Source: Streptomyces anulatus (GTDB taxonomy: Bacteria; Actinomycetota; Actinomycetes; Streptomycetales; Streptomycetaceae). Taken from it: 64,000 nt of DNA. Positions within the stretch are counted from its first letter, which is position 1. Every line of letters starts with the position of its first letter. Shown here piece after piece: positions 63,771 to 64,000 of the stretch. The notes beneath the pieces were generated by a model that worked only from the letters and a program-made list of their open reading frames with translations, was not told the DNA's origin and searched no databases. The DNA lies in NCBI RefSeq assembly GCF_014650675.1, contig NZ_BMVK01000009.1:265985-329984 (forward strand). Reading direction: 5' to 3'. The position numbers and the translations under genes are program-made.

Positions 63771-64000
63771 CTAGTTGTCGAACCAGACCACCAGACGGAC
63801 GTTTTCGGCCCCGTGCCGCTTGGCGAGCACGGCCATCACCGACCACACGTCACCCCACTCCTCATCACGCACCACCTGGCGTCGGGTGAGGAGTCTTTCG
63901 GGCCCGGACGGACCTCCGAATGATCCCGTGCTGCCCCAGTCCGCCCCTTCCAGTTCGGCCCAACTGATCCACGACGGGCTGTGCGAGTCCTCCCGTTCCC
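63771..64000 (-). CDS. C-terminal part of a hypothetical protein (5' end outside window)
   Basis: 76 codons on the minus strand end at TAG 63771-63773 and run off the window. Reads EREDSHSPSWISWAELEGADW, ... RLLTRRQVVRDEEWGDVWSV, MAVLAKRHGAENVRLVVWFDN. The 'HSPSW...ELxGxDW' start and 'VRLVxWFDN' end recur in a group of Streptomyces hypothetical proteins of about 180-200 residues. Function unknown. GC3 is normal. Confidence 0.6.
   Translation of the reverse strand, partial: EREDSHSPSWISWAELEGADWGSTGSFGGPSGPERLLTRRQVVRDEEWGDVWSVMAVLAKRHGAENVRLVVWFDN

Overview
The window is high-GC actinobacterial DNA that looks like a Streptomyces chromosome, most likely an accessory or arm region. The grounds are the protein families: AfsR/SARP regulator, two MmyB-type regulators, SCO5918-family protein, the crtEIBV/crtUTY carotenoid cluster, DUF6131 and DUF6193 proteins, and many GTG starts with GGAGG ribosome sites. 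Genes overlap by 1-4 bp inside operons. At least ten genes are visibly broken by frameshifts, a nonsense codon, insertions or fusion breakpoints, and transposase scraps are scattered throughout.

Region by region. 1-4.2 kb: end of an ArsR-type regulator, then a small defence-like patch (PD-(D/E)XK nuclease, HNH nuclease, and an unknown protein with a Gly/Ala-rich hydrophobic segment), a DUF6193 gene and IS debris. 4.96-5.0 kb: the 3' part of a tRNA-Thr(CGU), probably an old integration site. 5.2-18.6 kb: an oxidoreductase island with two similar minus-strand operons (zinc-binding dehydrogenases, aldo/keto reductases, cupins, carboxymuconolactone-decarboxylase-like proteins, SDR). Between them lies a flavin module (cyclophilin-like lipoprotein, FMN-binding lipoprotein, ApbE), and two MmyB-type regulators accompany the island. 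19-21.8 kb: an MFS exporter fused tail-to-tail at a breakpoint to a truncated integrative-element primase-polymerase, followed by an array of AGGGACT repeats. 22-28 kb: large AfsR-like regulator, drug exporter, NADPH-dependent FMN reductase.

29.4-37.8 kb: a complete aromatic-carotenoid (isorenieratene-type) cluster in two convergent operons, crtEIBV (+) and crtYTU (-), sharing a hairpin terminator. GGPP is made by CrtE, joined by CrtB, desaturated by CrtI, cyclised by CrtY, and aromatised and methylated by CrtU. No lit-type light regulators flank it here. 38-47 kb: signalling and stress genes (GAF-PP2C phosphatase, a cold-shock cluster of CspA-like protein, DEAD-box helicase, CBS protein and SCO5918, PRC-barrel protein, MerR-like regulator, and an anti-sigma-type ATPase).

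47.5-64 kb: a second accessory region. It holds a decayed mobile-element gene fused to a truncated formaldehyde-dehydrogenase-like gene, a UvrA-like protein without the UvrB-binding region, and a frameshifted nicotinamidase. It also holds two paralogous secreted HNH nucleases broken in different ways, an RsbQ/RsbP-like pair, an HNH nuclease, a secretion-effector-like zinc metallopeptidase, and a SUKH-type immunity protein. Two parts of this region (near 53-55 kb and 60.7-63.1 kb) are diverged copies of each other.

The most interesting items are the metallopeptidase with an LQRxxGN head at 59.2-60.4 kb and its toxin/immunity-like surroundings, the AGGGACT repeat array, the extracytosolic flavin module with a shared promoter motif, the hairpin that covers the ribosome site of the DEAD-box helicase, and the defence-like patch at 0.6-3.3 kb. 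Because many gene breaks are single-base changes in homopolymers, read-level checking should come before calling them real.
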